Positions 1 through 8,815 are shown, numbered from the stretch's first letter. The stretch: 64,000 nt of DNA from Flagellimonas olearia (GCF_009184425.1 NZ_WELG01000001.1:909033-973032); one strand, 5' to 3'. Translations and numbers: made by a program. Notes: generated by a model not told the origin, from the sequence alone.

Positions 1-202
1 ACCTTATATGCACAATGGGGTGTACAAAACCTTGGAAGAAGTAATCACTTTCTATAATGTTGGGGGAGGGCAGGGAATGGGCCTTGACGTGCCTTACCAG
101 ACCTTACCACCCGATTCGCTGAACCTAAGCGATGGTGAACAAAAAGCATTGGTGGCTTTCATGAAAACGCTCACGGACAAAGAGTTTGTTGATGGAAAAT
201 AA
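1..202 (+). CDS. Di-haem cytochrome c peroxidase family protein, C-terminal end (partial)
   Basis: Only the last 67 codons are inside the window; the frame is open to the left edge (Pro-Tyr precede the first Met), so the gene starts upstream. The tail carries MHNGVYKTLEEVITFYN, a GGG stretch, LPPDSLNLS and a final ALVAFMKTLTD helix. This is the typical end of MauG/CcpA-type di-haem cytochrome c peroxidases, where the Met of the MHNG motif lies near the second haem. Such proteins are periplasmic and reduce peroxide or oxidise a partner protein. The haem-binding CxxCH motifs would lie outside the window, so substrate and subfamily cannot be judged. Confidence 0.8.
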   Translation, partial: PYMHNGVYKTLEEVITFYNVGGGQGMGLDVPYQTLPPDSLNLSDGEQKALVAFMKTLTDKEFVDGK

Positions 203-217
203 CGGTTATAGTCTCGA

Positions 218-982
218 CTAAAACTTTTCAAATACGCCAAGGCCGAAAAGGGCAAAATCATATTTTACCGGGTCCGAGGCATCCAACCTTCGTAGGTTTT
301 GGTCCAATTCAGCCAAAGCTTTGGCATCGTTCTGTTTGCGTTTGAGCAGTTTCAGCTTTCGGGCCACATTGCCGGAATGTACGTCAAGAGGGCAGGAAAG
401 TTGACTTGGTCTCAAGCTTTTCCACAGGCCAAAGTCGACCCCGGTGTTGTTGTCACGGACCATCCAACGTAAAAACATATTGATGCGTTTGGCAGCAGAA
501 CCTTTCACAGGGTCCGAAATGTGTTTTGTGGTCCGGGTAGGGTGGGGCAGTTCAAAAAATACCTTCTTGAAACTGGAAATGGTGGGTTGCAGGGAGTCTT
601 TTTCGCTGTTTTGACTGAATATAGGCTCCAATCCACCATGGTTTAGGTAGATATGCCGAATGCCGCGGATAAAATATTGCAGGTCGATTCCATTAAAAGT
701 GCGATGTACAAAGGGAGAAAGCTTTTCCAGGTCATCTTCGGAGTGGTTCATTACAAAATCGTACGGGGTGTTCCCCATAAGTTCCATCATCTTGGAAGCA
801 TTGTTGATGATACTTTTCCGATTGCCCCAAGCAATGGTCGCCGTTAGGAATCCACTGATCTCGATATCTTCTTTTCGGGTAAACCGATGGGGTATTTGAA
901 GGGGATCATCCTCCAAAAAACGAGGATGGTTGTATTGGACGACCTTTTCATCCAAAAAAAGTTTTAATTCTGATTTTGTCAT
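218..982 (-). CDS. TIGR02757/DUF2400 family protein
   Basis: A 254-residue soluble protein of a family widespread in Bacteroidota and of no established function. Diagnostic stretches are ISGFLTATIAWGNRKSI (about residues 42-58), a central PVKGSAAKRINMFLRWMVR (159-176) and CPLDVHSGNVARKL (197-210), with a C-terminal DPVKYDFALFGLGVFE segment. The mix of helix and a conserved DVHSGNVAR loop has led to suggestions of a relation to DNA-glycosylase-like helical folds, but that is not shown here. The gene ends 15 bases from the stop of the convergent peroxidase and its start lies 6 bases beyond the ABC ATPase stop, so it is probably the second gene of a minus-strand pair. Confidence 0.8.
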   Translation of the reverse strand: MTKSELKLFLDEKVVQYNHPRFLEDDPLQIPHRFTRKEDIEISGFLTATIAWGNRKSIINNASKMMELMGNTPYDFVMNHSEDDLEKLSPFVHRTFNGIDLQYFIRGIRHIYLNHGGLEPIFSQNSEKDSLQPTISSFKKVFFELPHPTRTTKHISDPVKGSAAKRINMFLRWMVRDNNTGVDFGLWKSLRPSQLSCPLDVHSGNVARKLKLLKRKQNDAKALAELDQNLRRLDASDPVKYDFALFGLGVFEKF

Positions 983-988
983 GGTACG

Positions 989-1651
989 CTAGGAAACTAT
1001 CAAACCATCCACCATGGTCAACTTACGATCCGCCATATTGGCCAACTCCAAATTGTGGGTTACCAATACAAAGGTCTGTCCAAACTCATCCCGAAGCTTA
1101 AAAAAAAGCTTGTGCAGGTTATCCGCACTTTCCGAATCCAGATTTCCGCTGGGCTCATCGGCCAGTACAACAGATGGTTTGTTCATCAAGGAACGTGCTA
1201 CGGCCACTCTTTGCTGTTCCCCTCCGGAAAGCTCGTTGGGCTTGTGATGGTACCGGTCCTTCAGACCCAAAAAGTCCAAAAGCTCCATGGCTCTCTTTTC
1301 TGCTTCCTCCTTGGGTGTTTTTTTGATAAAAGCAGGAATACAAACATTTTCCAAAGCCGTGAACTCAGGCAATAGTTGGTGAAATTGAAAAATGAAACCA
1401 ATATGCTCGTTTCGGAAACGGGCCAAGTTCTTATCGTTCAATTGGGTAACCTCGGTATCATTGATCAGGAGTTGGCTTTCCTGTGTGTTCGATGGTGAAT
1501 CCAAAGTGCCCAAAATTTGGAGCAAGGTGGTTTTCCCCGCTCCTGAAGCCCCAACAATGGATACCACTTCCCCTTTTTTGATTTCCAGGTCGACCCCTTT
1601 AAGTACTTTCAGGTCGCCGTATTTTTTTTGAATGTTTGTTGCCTTGATCAT
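989..1651 (-). CDS. ABC transporter ATP-binding protein, LolD/MacB type
   Basis: A 220-residue ATPase subunit. It has Walker A GASGAGKT (residues 34-41), the signature LSGGEQ (141-146), and Walker B with D-loop [12 protein letters not shown] (161-172). The Q-loop region reads [19 protein letters not shown], typical of the LolD/MacB/FtsE clade that drives lipoprotein release or periplasmic efflux. The ATG at 1651 (MIKATNIQ) is chosen because it fits the family start and has a GGAAG stretch just upstream; a longer reading with 13 more residues looks non-native. No permease gene lies nearby, so its partner is encoded elsewhere. LolD is the likeliest role but MacB-like paralogues cannot be excluded. 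Confidence 0.85.
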   Translation of the reverse strand: MIKATNIQKKYGDLKVLKGVDLEIKKGEVVSIVGASGAGKTTLLQILGTLDSPSNTQESQLLINDTEVTQLNDKNLARFRNEHIGFIFQFHQLLPEFTALENVCIPAFIKKTPKEEAEKRAMELLDFLGLKDRYHHKPNELSGGEQQRVAVARSLMNKPSVVLADEPSGNLDSESADNLHKLFFKLRDEFGQTFVLVTHNLELANMADRKLTMVDGLIVS

Positions 1652-1770
1652 GAAAACAGCTTCTTCCGGTGAACGTAACCATTGCACCATGCGGTAACAA
1701 AGATTGGAATTTTTACTAAGTTTTTGGGCATCTTTCCGACTGATGTCAGGAAATTAGTTTTTTATCTGGA

Positions 1771-1800
1771 TTGCGGGATACTAAACTTTACCTAATTTTG
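1771..1800 (+). promoter_or_regulatory. Promoter of msrA
   Basis: TTG at 1771-1773 followed after 19 bases by TAATTTTG at 1793-1800, an exact match to the Bacteroidota consensus (TTG ... TAnnTTTG). The predicted transcription start falls almost on the first ATG (1808), so either the mRNA is nearly leaderless or translation starts at the in-frame ATG at 1826. Confidence 0.6.
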
Positions 1801-1807
1801 AAACTTC

Positions 1808-2368
1808 ATGGACAAACAAGTCAACATGGATTGGGAGACCGCCATATTCGCTGGCGGTTGTTTTTGGTGCACTGAAGCTGTTTTTCAACGACTCAATGGG
1901 GTGATGGAAGTGGTTTCCGGTTATACTGGGGGAACCATTAAGAATCCGGCTTACAGGGAAATCTGTACGGGGCGCACAGGACATGCTGAAGCCATCAAGA
2001 TTACATTCGACCCTTCAAAAGTTTCTTATGTGGAATTGTTGGAAGTGTTCTTTGCCACCCATGACCCCACTACCTTGAATCGTCAGGGAAATGATGTGGG
2101 AACCCAATATCGGAGTGAAGTCTTCTATACAAACCCTGCACAAAAGCAGCAAGCGGAAGAGTTCATTGCCCTTTTGGAAAAGGAGCAGATTTTTGCTTCA
2201 CCCGTTGTAACGGCCATTTCCGAAGAGAAACCCTTTTACAATGCCGAGGAAGAACACCAGAATTATTATAATGACCATACACAACAACCCTATTGCCAAG
2301 TCATTATAGAGCCCAAAATCAAAAAGTTGAACACTTATTTTTCAAAAAAAACAAATACTATCAAGTAA
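1808..2368 (+). CDS. msrA: Peptide-methionine (S)-S-oxide reductase
   Basis: Repairs oxidised proteins by reducing methionine-S-sulfoxide, with thioredoxin recycling the enzyme. The catalytic motif GCFWCTE is at residues 17-23, with Cys18 as the attacking thiol. Further MsrA hallmarks are [33 protein letters not shown] and the EEEHQNYY region near the C-terminus. At 186 residues the length is usual for a single-domain MsrA. The start may be ATG 1808 or ATG 1826 (six residues shorter), since the promoter sits directly upstream. folE starts 5 bases after the stop, so the two genes are probably co-transcribed. Confidence 0.95.
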   Translation: MDKQVNMDWETAIFAGGCFWCTEAVFQRLNGVMEVVSGYTGGTIKNPAYREICTGRTGHAEAIKITFDPSKVSYVELLEVFFATHDPTTLNRQGNDVGTQYRSEVFYTNPAQKQQAEEFIALLEKEQIFASPVVTAISEEKPFYNAEEEHQNYYNDHTQQPYCQVIIEPKIKKLNTYFSKKTNTIK

Positions 2369-2373
2369 AGCCT

Positions 2374-2973
2374 ATGGCACCGTATCGCAATCTGGAAGAA
2401 TACAATATTGAAATTACAAACGAGGTAAAAGACCACTTTGCCAAGATCATGGGGGACATTGGGGAGGATATATCCCGTGATGGTTTGGTAAAGACCCCGG
2501 AAAGGGCTGCAAAAGCCATGCTGTTCCTTACCCAAGGGTACAAACAGGATGCTACGGAGATTCTTAAAAGTGCCATGTTCGCAGAGAGTTATGACGACAT
2601 GGTGATCATTAAAGACATCGAGGTGTATTCCCTTTGCGAGCACCATATGCTCCCTTTCTTTGGGAAGGCCCATATTGCCTATATTCCCAATGGACATATT
2701 GTAGGACTCAGCAAAATACCCCGTGTGGTGGATGTTTTTGCCAGAAGGCTTCAGGTTCAGGAAAGATTGACCCATGATATTTTAGAGTGCATAAACACTA
2801 CCCTTAAGCCCAAAGGAGTGGCCGTGGTTATTGAAGCCGCCCATATGTGCATGATGATGCGCGGGGTTCAAAAACAAAACTCGGTCACCACAACATCTGG
2901 ATTCCGAGGTCAGTTTGAAAAACAAGAGACCAGAAACGAGTTTCTAAAACTTATTAGCTCCGATTTGTCTTAA
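2374..2973 (+). CDS. folE: GTP cyclohydrolase I
   Basis: Converts GTP to 7,8-dihydroneopterin triphosphate, the first step to tetrahydrofolate (and to queuosine-type pathways). The 199-residue protein has zinc ligands Cys88 and His91 in [12 protein letters not shown] and Cys159 in HMCMMMRG, plus the [13 protein letters not shown] and [23 protein letters not shown] stretches. The ATG at 2374 ([11 protein letters not shown]) is taken as start; the frame is open further upstream but would overlap the msrA coding end and adds sequence not typical of FolE. It lies 5 bases after msrA. Confidence 0.96.
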   Translation: MAPYRNLEEYNIEITNEVKDHFAKIMGDIGEDISRDGLVKTPERAAKAMLFLTQGYKQDATEILKSAMFAESYDDMVIIKDIEVYSLCEHHMLPFFGKAHIAYIPNGHIVGLSKIPRVVDVFARRLQVQERLTHDILECINTTLKPKGVAVVIEAAHMCMMMRGVQKQNSVTTTSGFRGQFEKQETRNEFLKLISSDLS

Positions 2974-3013
2974 GGCATTTCTTCAATTCATTTGGATTTT
3001 CTATTTTACCACA

Positions 3014-3304
3014 ATGACAGAAGAAAAAGACCCCAAGTACCGTAATCTACTTTTAGGACTTTTGTTCGACGGCATCGGAATGCTGTCGTTCGCGATTCCC
3101 GGAATAGGGGAGTTTTCGGATGTAATCTGGGCTCCCATTGCAGGGTGGCTCATGACCCGATTGTATAAGGGCAGGGTAGGGCAGGCTGCAGGTCTCATCA
3201 CCTTTGCCGAAGAGCTGATTCCCGGTATGGATATCGTGCCCACCTTTACCTTGACATGGATCTACACCTATCTATTGAGCAAAAAAAAGAGCGACAAATC
3301 GTAA
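3014..3304 (+). CDS. Small hydrophobic membrane protein, function unknown
   Basis: A 96-residue protein with a charged N-terminus (MTEEKDPKYRN), two or three hydrophobic stretches (LLLGLLFDGIGMLSFAIPGIG, IWAPIAGWLM and FTLTWIYTYLL) and a lysine-rich C-terminus, so probably an inner-membrane protein. The Gly/Pro-rich first segment is the most distinctive part. I recognise the general type as common in flavobacteria but know no function. It follows folE by 40 bases and may be in the same transcript. Confidence 0.65.
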   Translation: MTEEKDPKYRNLLLGLLFDGIGMLSFAIPGIGEFSDVIWAPIAGWLMTRLYKGRVGQAAGLITFAEELIPGMDIVPTFTLTWIYTYLLSKKKSDKS

Positions 3305-3340
3305 AAACTATCTGCCGCTCTCCAAATTTTAATTCCGTTT

Positions 3341-5602
3341 TTACAATCCAATACTCAGATTAAAGGCAATGTTACGGCCAATATTGGCAATGCCATCAGT
3401 CTTTAATCGGGATAGGTGTGAGATGTAGGTTTTATCAAAAAGATTATTGCCACTTATCTTGAAACCCACCAGTTGGTTGAAAATGTTGATTTCACCCCCA
3501 AAACCCATATTGAATAGGCTATATCCAGATGTAGGTGTCTCAAAAGTGGCCACTTTGTTCTGGTCAAACACGGATTGAACCGTGGCAAAGGCATAACTTT
3601 TGGATTTCGTCCCTTTTGCCGTGTTCCATTCTACCCGTAGTGTATTGTTCCATCGGTTAGCAGGAATCAACGGAAGGTCGGTCTTGTCTTCCAGTTCCCC
3701 AAAGACCATATCAAAACTGCTTTCCAAATGCAGCCAATCCAAAGGATGGGGGTGTAAGTGGAACCCGAATTCCCCTCCGTATAGCTTGGCATCCTGTTGT
3801 TGGAAAACGTATATGGGGTTATCATCCCTAAACTCTCCAGTAGGTTGCAAATAAATATAATCACTCACATTGTTATAGAATGCATTGGCATACACCTCAA
3901 TATGTTGATTGCCATATTCAAGGGCCAGATCTACCTGTACATTTTGCTCGCTATCCAGATCTTGGTTTCCTATCTCAACGCGATTGGCGCCACTGTGGAG
4001 GCCATTGGAAGTCAATTCGGATAGGTTGGGTGCCCTGAATCCCGTGGCAATGTTCAAACGGAACAAAATATTGTCCGTTAAATCTGCCCTATATCCAACG
4101 GCAGCATTAAAACTATTAAAGTTTTTGTCCAAACTGGGAATATATTCCTCATCGCCAACAATGCCACTTTCTTCCCCATTTATTGATCTTAAATCATACC
4201 GTAACCCAAATTGGAAATCACTTTTATTGAAATGGACATGCGAGGTGGCCAAAACCCCAAAATCGTTGGTGATGGCATTGGGAATAAGCACTTCTTCCCC
4301 AAAATTCTCGTTCTTTTGATGCATGCCCTGCACACCAAAGATAGTGGTCATGCTGCCCCATTGGGGATTGAACTGCAGGTTGTAGTTAAACGTGCTCAAG
4401 TCCATGTCCAAGGCGGGACCTTCCTCCTCTTCATGCTCTTCCTCTTCCGCAGGTTCTTCGCCTTCATGTTCGTGGTGTTCCTCGAACTCTTTCCGATTAT
4501 TCAAAATGTATCCCAACGTAGCCTCCAAACTGGATTTTCTAAAGAAAAAATTACTTTTTGAGCTTAATATATGGGTTGCGATTTCTTGATTGGGCAATAG
4601 CGGGTCCCTACCATTGTCTTGTACTCCAATTTCCTCGGGAATCCCCAAATTGGATTCGTTGTAATTGTATCTCAGTTCCGTTTTGAACTTGGTGGCCTGA
4701 TAGGCAAGTCCGGTCTTGATATCAGCTTCCTTGAACCTAGAGTTGGTCACGCCGGTACCATCGCCGGTTTCATAATCGACATTGGATGCATAGGCACCCC
4801 TGACCAAAAACTTAAGTTTTTCACCTGAGGTTTTAAACCCCGCGTTGGCCCCATACCCCAATGTATTGGTAAAATAGTTTAGGTTGATGTCGCCTGAGGT
4901 TTGGTTGGGAAGTTCAAAACTTTCAGGGTTTAGGTAGAGTACACCACCTAGGGCATCCGAACCGTAGAGTAGGGAAGCGGGACCTTTGATGACCTCTATA
5001 CTGGAAATCCCGGCATCATTGACCCCAAGACCGTGTTCCCCTCCAAATTGTTGGTTCTCCAATCGTACGCCTTGGGTATAGACCAAAACCCTATTGAAAC
5101 TCAGTCCCCTGATCACAGGTTTTCCAATACCTACCCCTGTGGAAACCGAGGTTACCCCGGGAACTCTGGTAATACCATCTGCCAAGGTAATGGCACCTTC
5201 ACTTTTAAGCTCTGCGATGGACTTTTGTTCCACCTTCATTACATTCTCGCGCTGAAGTTTATGAAAAGGAGTGGAAAGGACAACCTCGTCAATTTCTATG
5301 GCCGAGGGAGTCATGGCATAATTATACGTGTTGTTGCCCGAGTGGATTTCCAAGGTCGTGGAATGGGTTTCGTAGCCCAAATAGGCCACTACGAGTTTAT
5401 AGGAACCTTCAGGAAGGTCTTTTAAGGTGTAAGTTCCGTCAGCGCCGGTCACGGCTCCTTTCTCCAATTGGGGAATATAAACGGATACCTGTTCCAAAGG
5501 CTGTCCATTTTCCGAATCTGTTATGTTACCTGTAACTGTGCTCTGTGCAGCTATATATATTGGAGCCAATGCCAAAAGCATTGACGTGAATAATTGTTTC
5601 AT
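3341..5602 (-). CDS. TonB-dependent outer-membrane receptor, probable metal transporter
   Basis: A 753-residue receptor with a signal peptide (about 1-20), a carboxypeptidase-regulatory-like domain (21-100: TVTGNITDSENGQPL), a plug domain (about 115-230: PGVTSVSTGVGIGKPVIRG, SIEVIKGPASLLYGSDALGGV) and a 22-strand-type beta barrel ending in IAFNLSIGL. Residues about 372-394 form an extraordinary His/Glu-rich loop (EEHHEHEGEE, then EEEEHEEEEG). By analogy with zinc receptors such as ZnuD, such a loop would capture divalent metal outside the cell. The small His-rich protein gene 45 bases upstream supports metal traffic. Zinc is the first guess, copper or nickel are alternatives; no clear Zur box was found. 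Confidence 0.88.
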   Translation of the reverse strand: MKQLFTSMLLALAPIYIAAQSTVTGNITDSENGQPLEQVSVYIPQLEKGAVTGADGTYTLKDLPEGSYKLVVAYLGYETHSTTLEIHSGNNTYNYAMTPSAIEIDEVVLSTPFHKLQRENVMKVEQKSIAELKSEGAITLADGITRVPGVTSVSTGVGIGKPVIRGLSFNRVLVYTQGVRLENQQFGGEHGLGVNDAGISSIEVIKGPASLLYGSDALGGVLYLNPESFELPNQTSGDINLNYFTNTLGYGANAGFKTSGEKLKFLVRGAYASNVDYETGDGTGVTNSRFKEADIKTGLAYQATKFKTELRYNYNESNLGIPEEIGVQDNGRDPLLPNQEIATHILSSKSNFFFRKSSLEATLGYILNNRKEFEEHHEHEGEEPAEEEEHEEEEGPALDMDLSTFNYNLQFNPQWGSMTTIFGVQGMHQKNENFGEEVLIPNAITNDFGVLATSHVHFNKSDFQFGLRYDLRSINGEESGIVGDEEYIPSLDKNFNSFNAAVGYRADLTDNILFRLNIATGFRAPNLSELTSNGLHSGANRVEIGNQDLDSEQNVQVDLALEYGNQHIEVYANAFYNNVSDYIYLQPTGEFRDDNPIYVFQQQDAKLYGGEFGFHLHPHPLDWLHLESSFDMVFGELEDKTDLPLIPANRWNNTLRVEWNTAKGTKSKSYAFATVQSVFDQNKVATFETPTSGYSLFNMGFGGEINIFNQLVGFKISGNNLFDKTYISHLSRLKTDGIANIGRNIAFNLSIGL

Positions 5603-5647
5603 TATAAAAATTACTACGTTATTGAATGTGTTGAATGGAAAGGAAAA

Positions 5648-5989
5648 CTATAACGAAACAGTAGGGGGACCTCGTAAGGCCAAATATTCCTTTTGGTAAG
5701 GTTTAAAAAAGGAGTTGTGAAAATTGTGCTGATGCCCAATAATCGGTATTTCCAGACAAACGTATTCATAGGAAGATGCCACAAATACTTTGGAAACCAG
5801 CGTGAAATCATGAAACTCACAATGGATATCCGCCTCATGGATGTGCTTTGTGCCCTCAGCAATGCAACGTTTTTCCTTGGAGTGTCCAAAGAGCGCATGC
5901 GATAGCTTTACTGCGGATGGGGTAAGTATCCCCAAGGCCAGTACAAAGGAAACTACAGCAATGATGCGTTTAGGAAGCAATGAGGTCAT
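5648..5989 (-). CDS. Small exported His/Cys-rich protein linked to the TonB receptor
   Basis: A 113-residue protein with a hydrophobic N-terminal segment (about 10-30: IIAVVSFVLALGILTPSAVKLSHALFG as two pieces) followed by a His/Cys-rich middle: KRCIAEGTKHIHEADIHCEFHDF, with two Cys and five His within about 23 residues, and later HQHNFHNSF. The C-terminus ends LRGPPTVSL. It is the first gene of a pair with the receptor 45 bases downstream. The clustered His and Cys suggest metal binding in the periplasm, perhaps as a chaperone or sensor for the receptor's cargo. This is inference; I know no characterised member. Confidence 0.6.
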   Translation of the reverse strand: MTSLLPKRIIAVVSFVLALGILTPSAVKLSHALFGHSKEKRCIAEGTKHIHEADIHCEFHDFTLVSKVFVASSYEYVCLEIPIIGHQHNFHNSFFKPYQKEYLALRGPPTVSL

Positions 5990-6042
5990 CTTGGCAAAGT
6001 AACCTATCCAAATACTTTTTCTGTGTTAACAAAACTATAAAA

Positions 6043-6558
6043 CTATGGAAGGAGAAATCCTAACCCCATGCGTTTCAACATTTTCTTTTCAAATTCCCAG
6101 AAGAATTTGAATTGTCCGAACAGCCATCCAACAAAGACCAATATGCATTGGTATATGGGAAATATCAAAAGAATTCGCGCGGTCCAATATATAGCTCCAT
6201 GGGTATTGTTTTCTCCAAGTCCTATCCATTCAACCAAAGGGCCGGCAAGCTTTCCGGAGAGGCTTCCGGTTATGGCGAAGACAATGAAAATGGCTATCAT
6301 TTCCCATTTATGGGATACCTTCCACTTATGCTCCAATTTTTTAAAGCACCACAGAAAAAATCGAATCAAAATCAGAGATAATCCTATAGTGGATCCTAAA
6401 GTAAAAACCCATTCCACTAGTGTATTGTTAAGCCCGAAAGTGTGCAACAAACGTCTGGAAATCCAATAGGCGGTAAGGAGCACCAAGGAGAATCCCAGAA
6501 AGGGAAAGAAAAGTTGCCAGTTTTTATGAATTTCCCAGCGGTCCTTTATTTTTTTCAT
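6043..6558 (-). CDS. Four-helix membrane protein (DUF6787-like)
   Basis: A 171-residue protein with four hydrophobic segments (WQLFFPFLGFSLVLLTAYWI, LVEWVFTLGSTIGLSLILIRFFLW, MIAIFIVFAITGSLSGKLAGPLVEWIG split around a Gly, ILLIFPIYQCILVFVGWLFGQF) and a basic C-terminal tail with FWEFEKKMLKRMGL. This arrangement is common in Bacteroidota and carries a DUF label (I believe DUF6787). The ATG at 6558 (MKKIKDRWE) is chosen over a TTG two codons upstream. A TATTTTTG -7 box lies just upstream on this strand. Function unknown. Confidence 0.7.
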   Translation of the reverse strand: MKKIKDRWEIHKNWQLFFPFLGFSLVLLTAYWISRRLLHTFGLNNTLVEWVFTLGSTIGLSLILIRFFLWCFKKLEHKWKVSHKWEMIAIFIVFAITGSLSGKLAGPLVEWIGLGENNTHGAIYWTARILLIFPIYQCILVFVGWLFGQFKFFWEFEKKMLKRMGLGFLLP

Positions 6559-6577
6559 CGGCAAGAGTGTTCCGATG

Positions 6578-6585
6578 CAAAAATA
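6578..6585 (-). promoter_or_regulatory. -7 promoter box of the four-helix membrane protein gene
   Basis: Read on the minus strand this is TATTTTTG, matching TAnnTTTG, 20 bases before the ATG at 6558. No convincing -33 TTG was seen. Confidence 0.4.
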
Positions 6586-6590
6586 CGGTT

Positions 6591-7049
6591 TTAAATCCTT
6601 GGAAGAAAGGGGCCAAGGCGCTGTTTGTACTTCCTTTGGAAATAAACAAAATAATTATAGAGCTTATAATTCACCTCATAGCCATAATCAATATTGGAAT
6701 CATAATCGATTTGGAACATATACAGGTTTGGATTGAAGTTTCCGGGCTGTACCACACGTCTGTTCCATTCCATTACAAGAAGTTGATTCCTGTTTTCCAG
6801 AAAAGATTGGGAGTAGTACCCTTCGGGTCGGGCGATACTCAGTAACCAAGTATAGAATCCAGGTTCAATGATAATGATTTCATACTCACTTTCCTCATCT
6901 TTGATTTCTACTTCCTTTTCTTCCTGTGAATTGAAAACAGCCTGCTCTTCGTCGGAAATGTCCAAGGCCTCTTTTTGTGCAGAACAGGACACCAATAGGC
7001 CAAAAGTGGCCATAAAGGCCACCAATAAGGATAAAATTCTCTTTTTCAT
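6591..7049 (-). CDS. Lipoprotein, DUF6146-like
   Basis: A 152-residue predicted lipoprotein: MKKRILSLLVAFMATFGLLVSC with a lipobox Cys at residue 22, then an acidic, low-complexity linker (EEQAVFNSQEEKEVEIKDEESE) and a conserved C-terminal half rich in aromatic residues (EYEIIIIEPGFYTWL, ARPEGYYSQSFLENRNQ, VMEWNRRV, NYGYEVNYKLYNYFVYFQ-like ending). I recognise the C-terminal half as a flavobacterial DUF (I believe DUF6146). Function unknown. The ATG at 7049 is chosen because it begins the signal peptide; an upstream TTG is less likely. Confidence 0.7.
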   Translation of the reverse strand: MKKRILSLLVAFMATFGLLVSCSAQKEALDISDEEQAVFNSQEEKEVEIKDEESEYEIIIIEPGFYTWLLSIARPEGYYSQSFLENRNQLLVMEWNRRVVQPGNFNPNLYMFQIDYDSNIDYGYEVNYKLYNYFVYFQRKYKQRLGPFLPRI

Positions 7050-7061
7050 AGCTTTAAGATA

Positions 7062-7094
7062 CAAAAAAAGCCATTTGAAAATTCAAACGGCTTT
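7062..7094 (-). terminator. Rho-independent terminator of the DUF937 gene
   Basis: On the minus strand, a stem AAAGCCGTTTGA / TCAAATGGCTTT (one mismatch) with a short loop is followed by a run of T (7068-7062). It sits about 25 bases downstream of the DUF937 stop. Confidence 0.75.
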
Positions 7095-7118
7095 GTTAAA
7101 TATCGTTAAGTAGAAAGA

Positions 7119-7760
7119 CTATTTTCCAAAAAGTCCGCCCAGCATTCCGCCAAGGCCGCTTTTTTTCTGTCCGCCACTGTTCAATACCATTCCGGCCAAG
7201 TCGTCTATAACGCTACCATCGCCATCCGAGTCAAGAAAAGTCTCAATAAGGGATTGTTGTTTGGAGGCACTTCTACCGCCGCCCATAAGTCCCCCCAAAA
7301 GACCGTTCAGTCCATCAGGGCTGCTTACATTTTGCTGACGTGTTTGTTTCCCCAAATAACCCAATAGGATAGGGGCCGCAATTTTAAGGATTTGGGAGAT
7401 GGTCCCGGCATCCAGACCCGATTTGCTGCTCAAGGCATTTTCCACTTGGGGCTGTTTTGTCCCTAAGATATGCCCTAAGATTCCAGCTCCATCGTCCATT
7501 ACATTTTGGTCCACTCCTCCTCCGAAGAAACCACCCATATCATCCAAAATGCTACCATCATGTTTGGAAGACAGCGCATTCATAAGTCCTTGGGCTCCCC
7601 CAGGGGTAGAGGTATTCTTTTTCATGGCACCCATCAATAAGGGCATGGCCATACTTAAAACGTCGGCCGTCTTATTCTCGGATTGCCCGGTTTGTCCGGC
7701 CACCCCGCTAATCAATTGTTGGCCCATGGGGCTATTTAGTAAATCCAATAATCCTGACAT
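7119..7760 (-). CDS. DUF937 domain-containing protein (YidB-like)
   Basis: A 213-residue, glycine-rich protein beginning MSGLLDLLNSPMGQQLISGVAGQ. The DUF937 repeats are visible: VLSMAMPLLMGAMKKNTSTPGGAQGLMNAL, GILGHILGTKQPQVENALSSKSGLDAGTISQILKIAAPILLGYLGKQT (both split here by intervening text), and an Asp-rich FLDSDGDGSVIDDLAGMVLN stretch resembling a calcium-type loop. The C-terminus is GGMLGGLFGK. The family is related to YidB of E. coli; function unknown. The ATG at 7760 is preferred to a longer reading because it begins the conserved domain. A clear terminator follows. Confidence 0.8.
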   Translation of the reverse strand: MSGLLDLLNSPMGQQLISGVAGQTGQSENKTADVLSMAMPLLMGAMKKNTSTPGGAQGLMNALSSKHDGSILDDMGGFFGGGVDQNVMDDGAGILGHILGTKQPQVENALSSKSGLDAGTISQILKIAAPILLGYLGKQTRQQNVSSPDGLNGLLGGLMGGGRSASKQQSLIETFLDSDGDGSVIDDLAGMVLNSGGQKKSGLGGMLGGLFGK

Positions 7761-7836
7761 TGTATTTGTGTTAAGGTTAGAAAGACAATGTAGTGAAAAA
7801 CTAGGTTTTGAACCCACATAGGGGTTAAAAAACCAG

Positions 7837-8790
7837 TTATTTTAGCAATTTGATAATCTGTTGCGCCAATTCCAGACCAATGCGTTGCTGTGCTTCTTGG
7901 GTTGATGCCCCAATATGTGGGGAAAGTGATATTTTGGGATGCATCAATATTTTGATTTCAGGCTGGGGTTCGGATTCATATACATCCAATCCCGCAAAGG
8001 CCAATTTATCGGAATCCAAGGCTTCCACTAGGGCCACTTCGTCCAAAACTCCACCACGTGATGCATTGATGATTCCTGCCGTGGGTTTCATCTGGGCCAA
8101 TTCTTTTTTCCCGATGACATACCCATTTTGTGACGGTACATGGATGCTGACAAAATCAGAATTCTTTAAAACCTCCTCAAGTGGGCTATCGGCTACATTG
8201 AATTTCACTGTCCGTCCGTCATAAAAAGAGAGCTCCAAGCTTATTTTTTTGGTATGATGATCATGGTACAGCACTTTCATGCCCAAAGCAATCGCCATTT
8301 TTGCAGTGGCCTGTCCTATCCTGCCCAAACCGATTATACCCATGGTCTTTCCACGCAGTTCCATTCCGGAAGCATAACTTTTTTTGAGCTGTTTAAACTG
8401 ACTGTCCCCCTCCAAGGGCATATTCCGATTGGAATCATGCAAGAAACGTGCTCCGCTGAGCATGTGGGCAAAGACCAGTTCGGCCACTGATTCTGAAGAG
8501 GCTTCGGGTGTATTGATCACATGGATACCTTTGGATTGGGCATAGTCCACATCGATATTGTCCATACCCACACCGCCCCGGCCGATTAATTTGAGACCAG
8601 GGCAAGCGTCGATGGTTTTTTTTCTTACCTCAGTGGCACTTCGCACTAAAAGGACCGATATGGAATTGGCGTTGATGAAATTTGCCAACTGTTCTTGGGC
8701 CACTCGGGTGGTGACCACTTCAAAACCTTCTTTTTGAAGTACATCTATTCCCGATTGGGCCAAGCCATCATTGGCCAGTACAATATTCAT
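7837..8790 (-). CDS. serA: D-3-phosphoglycerate dehydrogenase, short type without ACT domain
   Basis: Oxidises 3-phosphoglycerate to 3-phosphohydroxypyruvate with NAD, the first step of serine synthesis. The 317-residue protein shows the D-2-hydroxyacid dehydrogenase fold: LIGRGGVGMDNIDVDYA, the NAD-binding GIIGLGRIGQATAKMA, the catalytic Arg region NASRGGVLDE, the Glu region GLDVYESEP and the catalytic His in LSPHIGAST. There is no C-terminal ACT domain (E. coli SerA is about 410 residues), so serine feedback through ACT is not expected. serC lies upstream in the same orientation, separated only by a broken four-helix-bundle gene, which supports the serine-pathway assignment over other D-2-hydroxyacid dehydrogenases. 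Confidence 0.88.
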   Translation of the reverse strand: MNIVLANDGLAQSGIDVLQKEGFEVVTTRVAQEQLANFINANSISVLLVRSATEVRKKTIDACPGLKLIGRGGVGMDNIDVDYAQSKGIHVINTPEASSESVAELVFAHMLSGARFLHDSNRNMPLEGDSQFKQLKKSYASGMELRGKTMGIIGLGRIGQATAKMAIALGMKVLYHDHHTKKISLELSFYDGRTVKFNVADSPLEEVLKNSDFVSIHVPSQNGYVIGKKELAQMKPTAGIINASRGGVLDEVALVEALDSDKLAFAGLDVYESEPQPEIKILMHPKISLSPHIGASTQEAQQRIGLELAQQIIKLLK

Positions 8791-8815
8791 AGGCTTAAAT
8801 TCTAAGTCTTAAGTT

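Noticed and set aside
2293-2373. 27-residue N-terminal extension of folE
   Set aside because: It lies over the end of msrA in another frame and has no FolE-like character; ATG 2374 fits the family.
4211-4589. Open frames opposite the His/Glu-rich part of the TonB receptor
   Set aside because: Low-complexity Ser- or Phe-rich shadows of the receptor gene with no start signals or domain.
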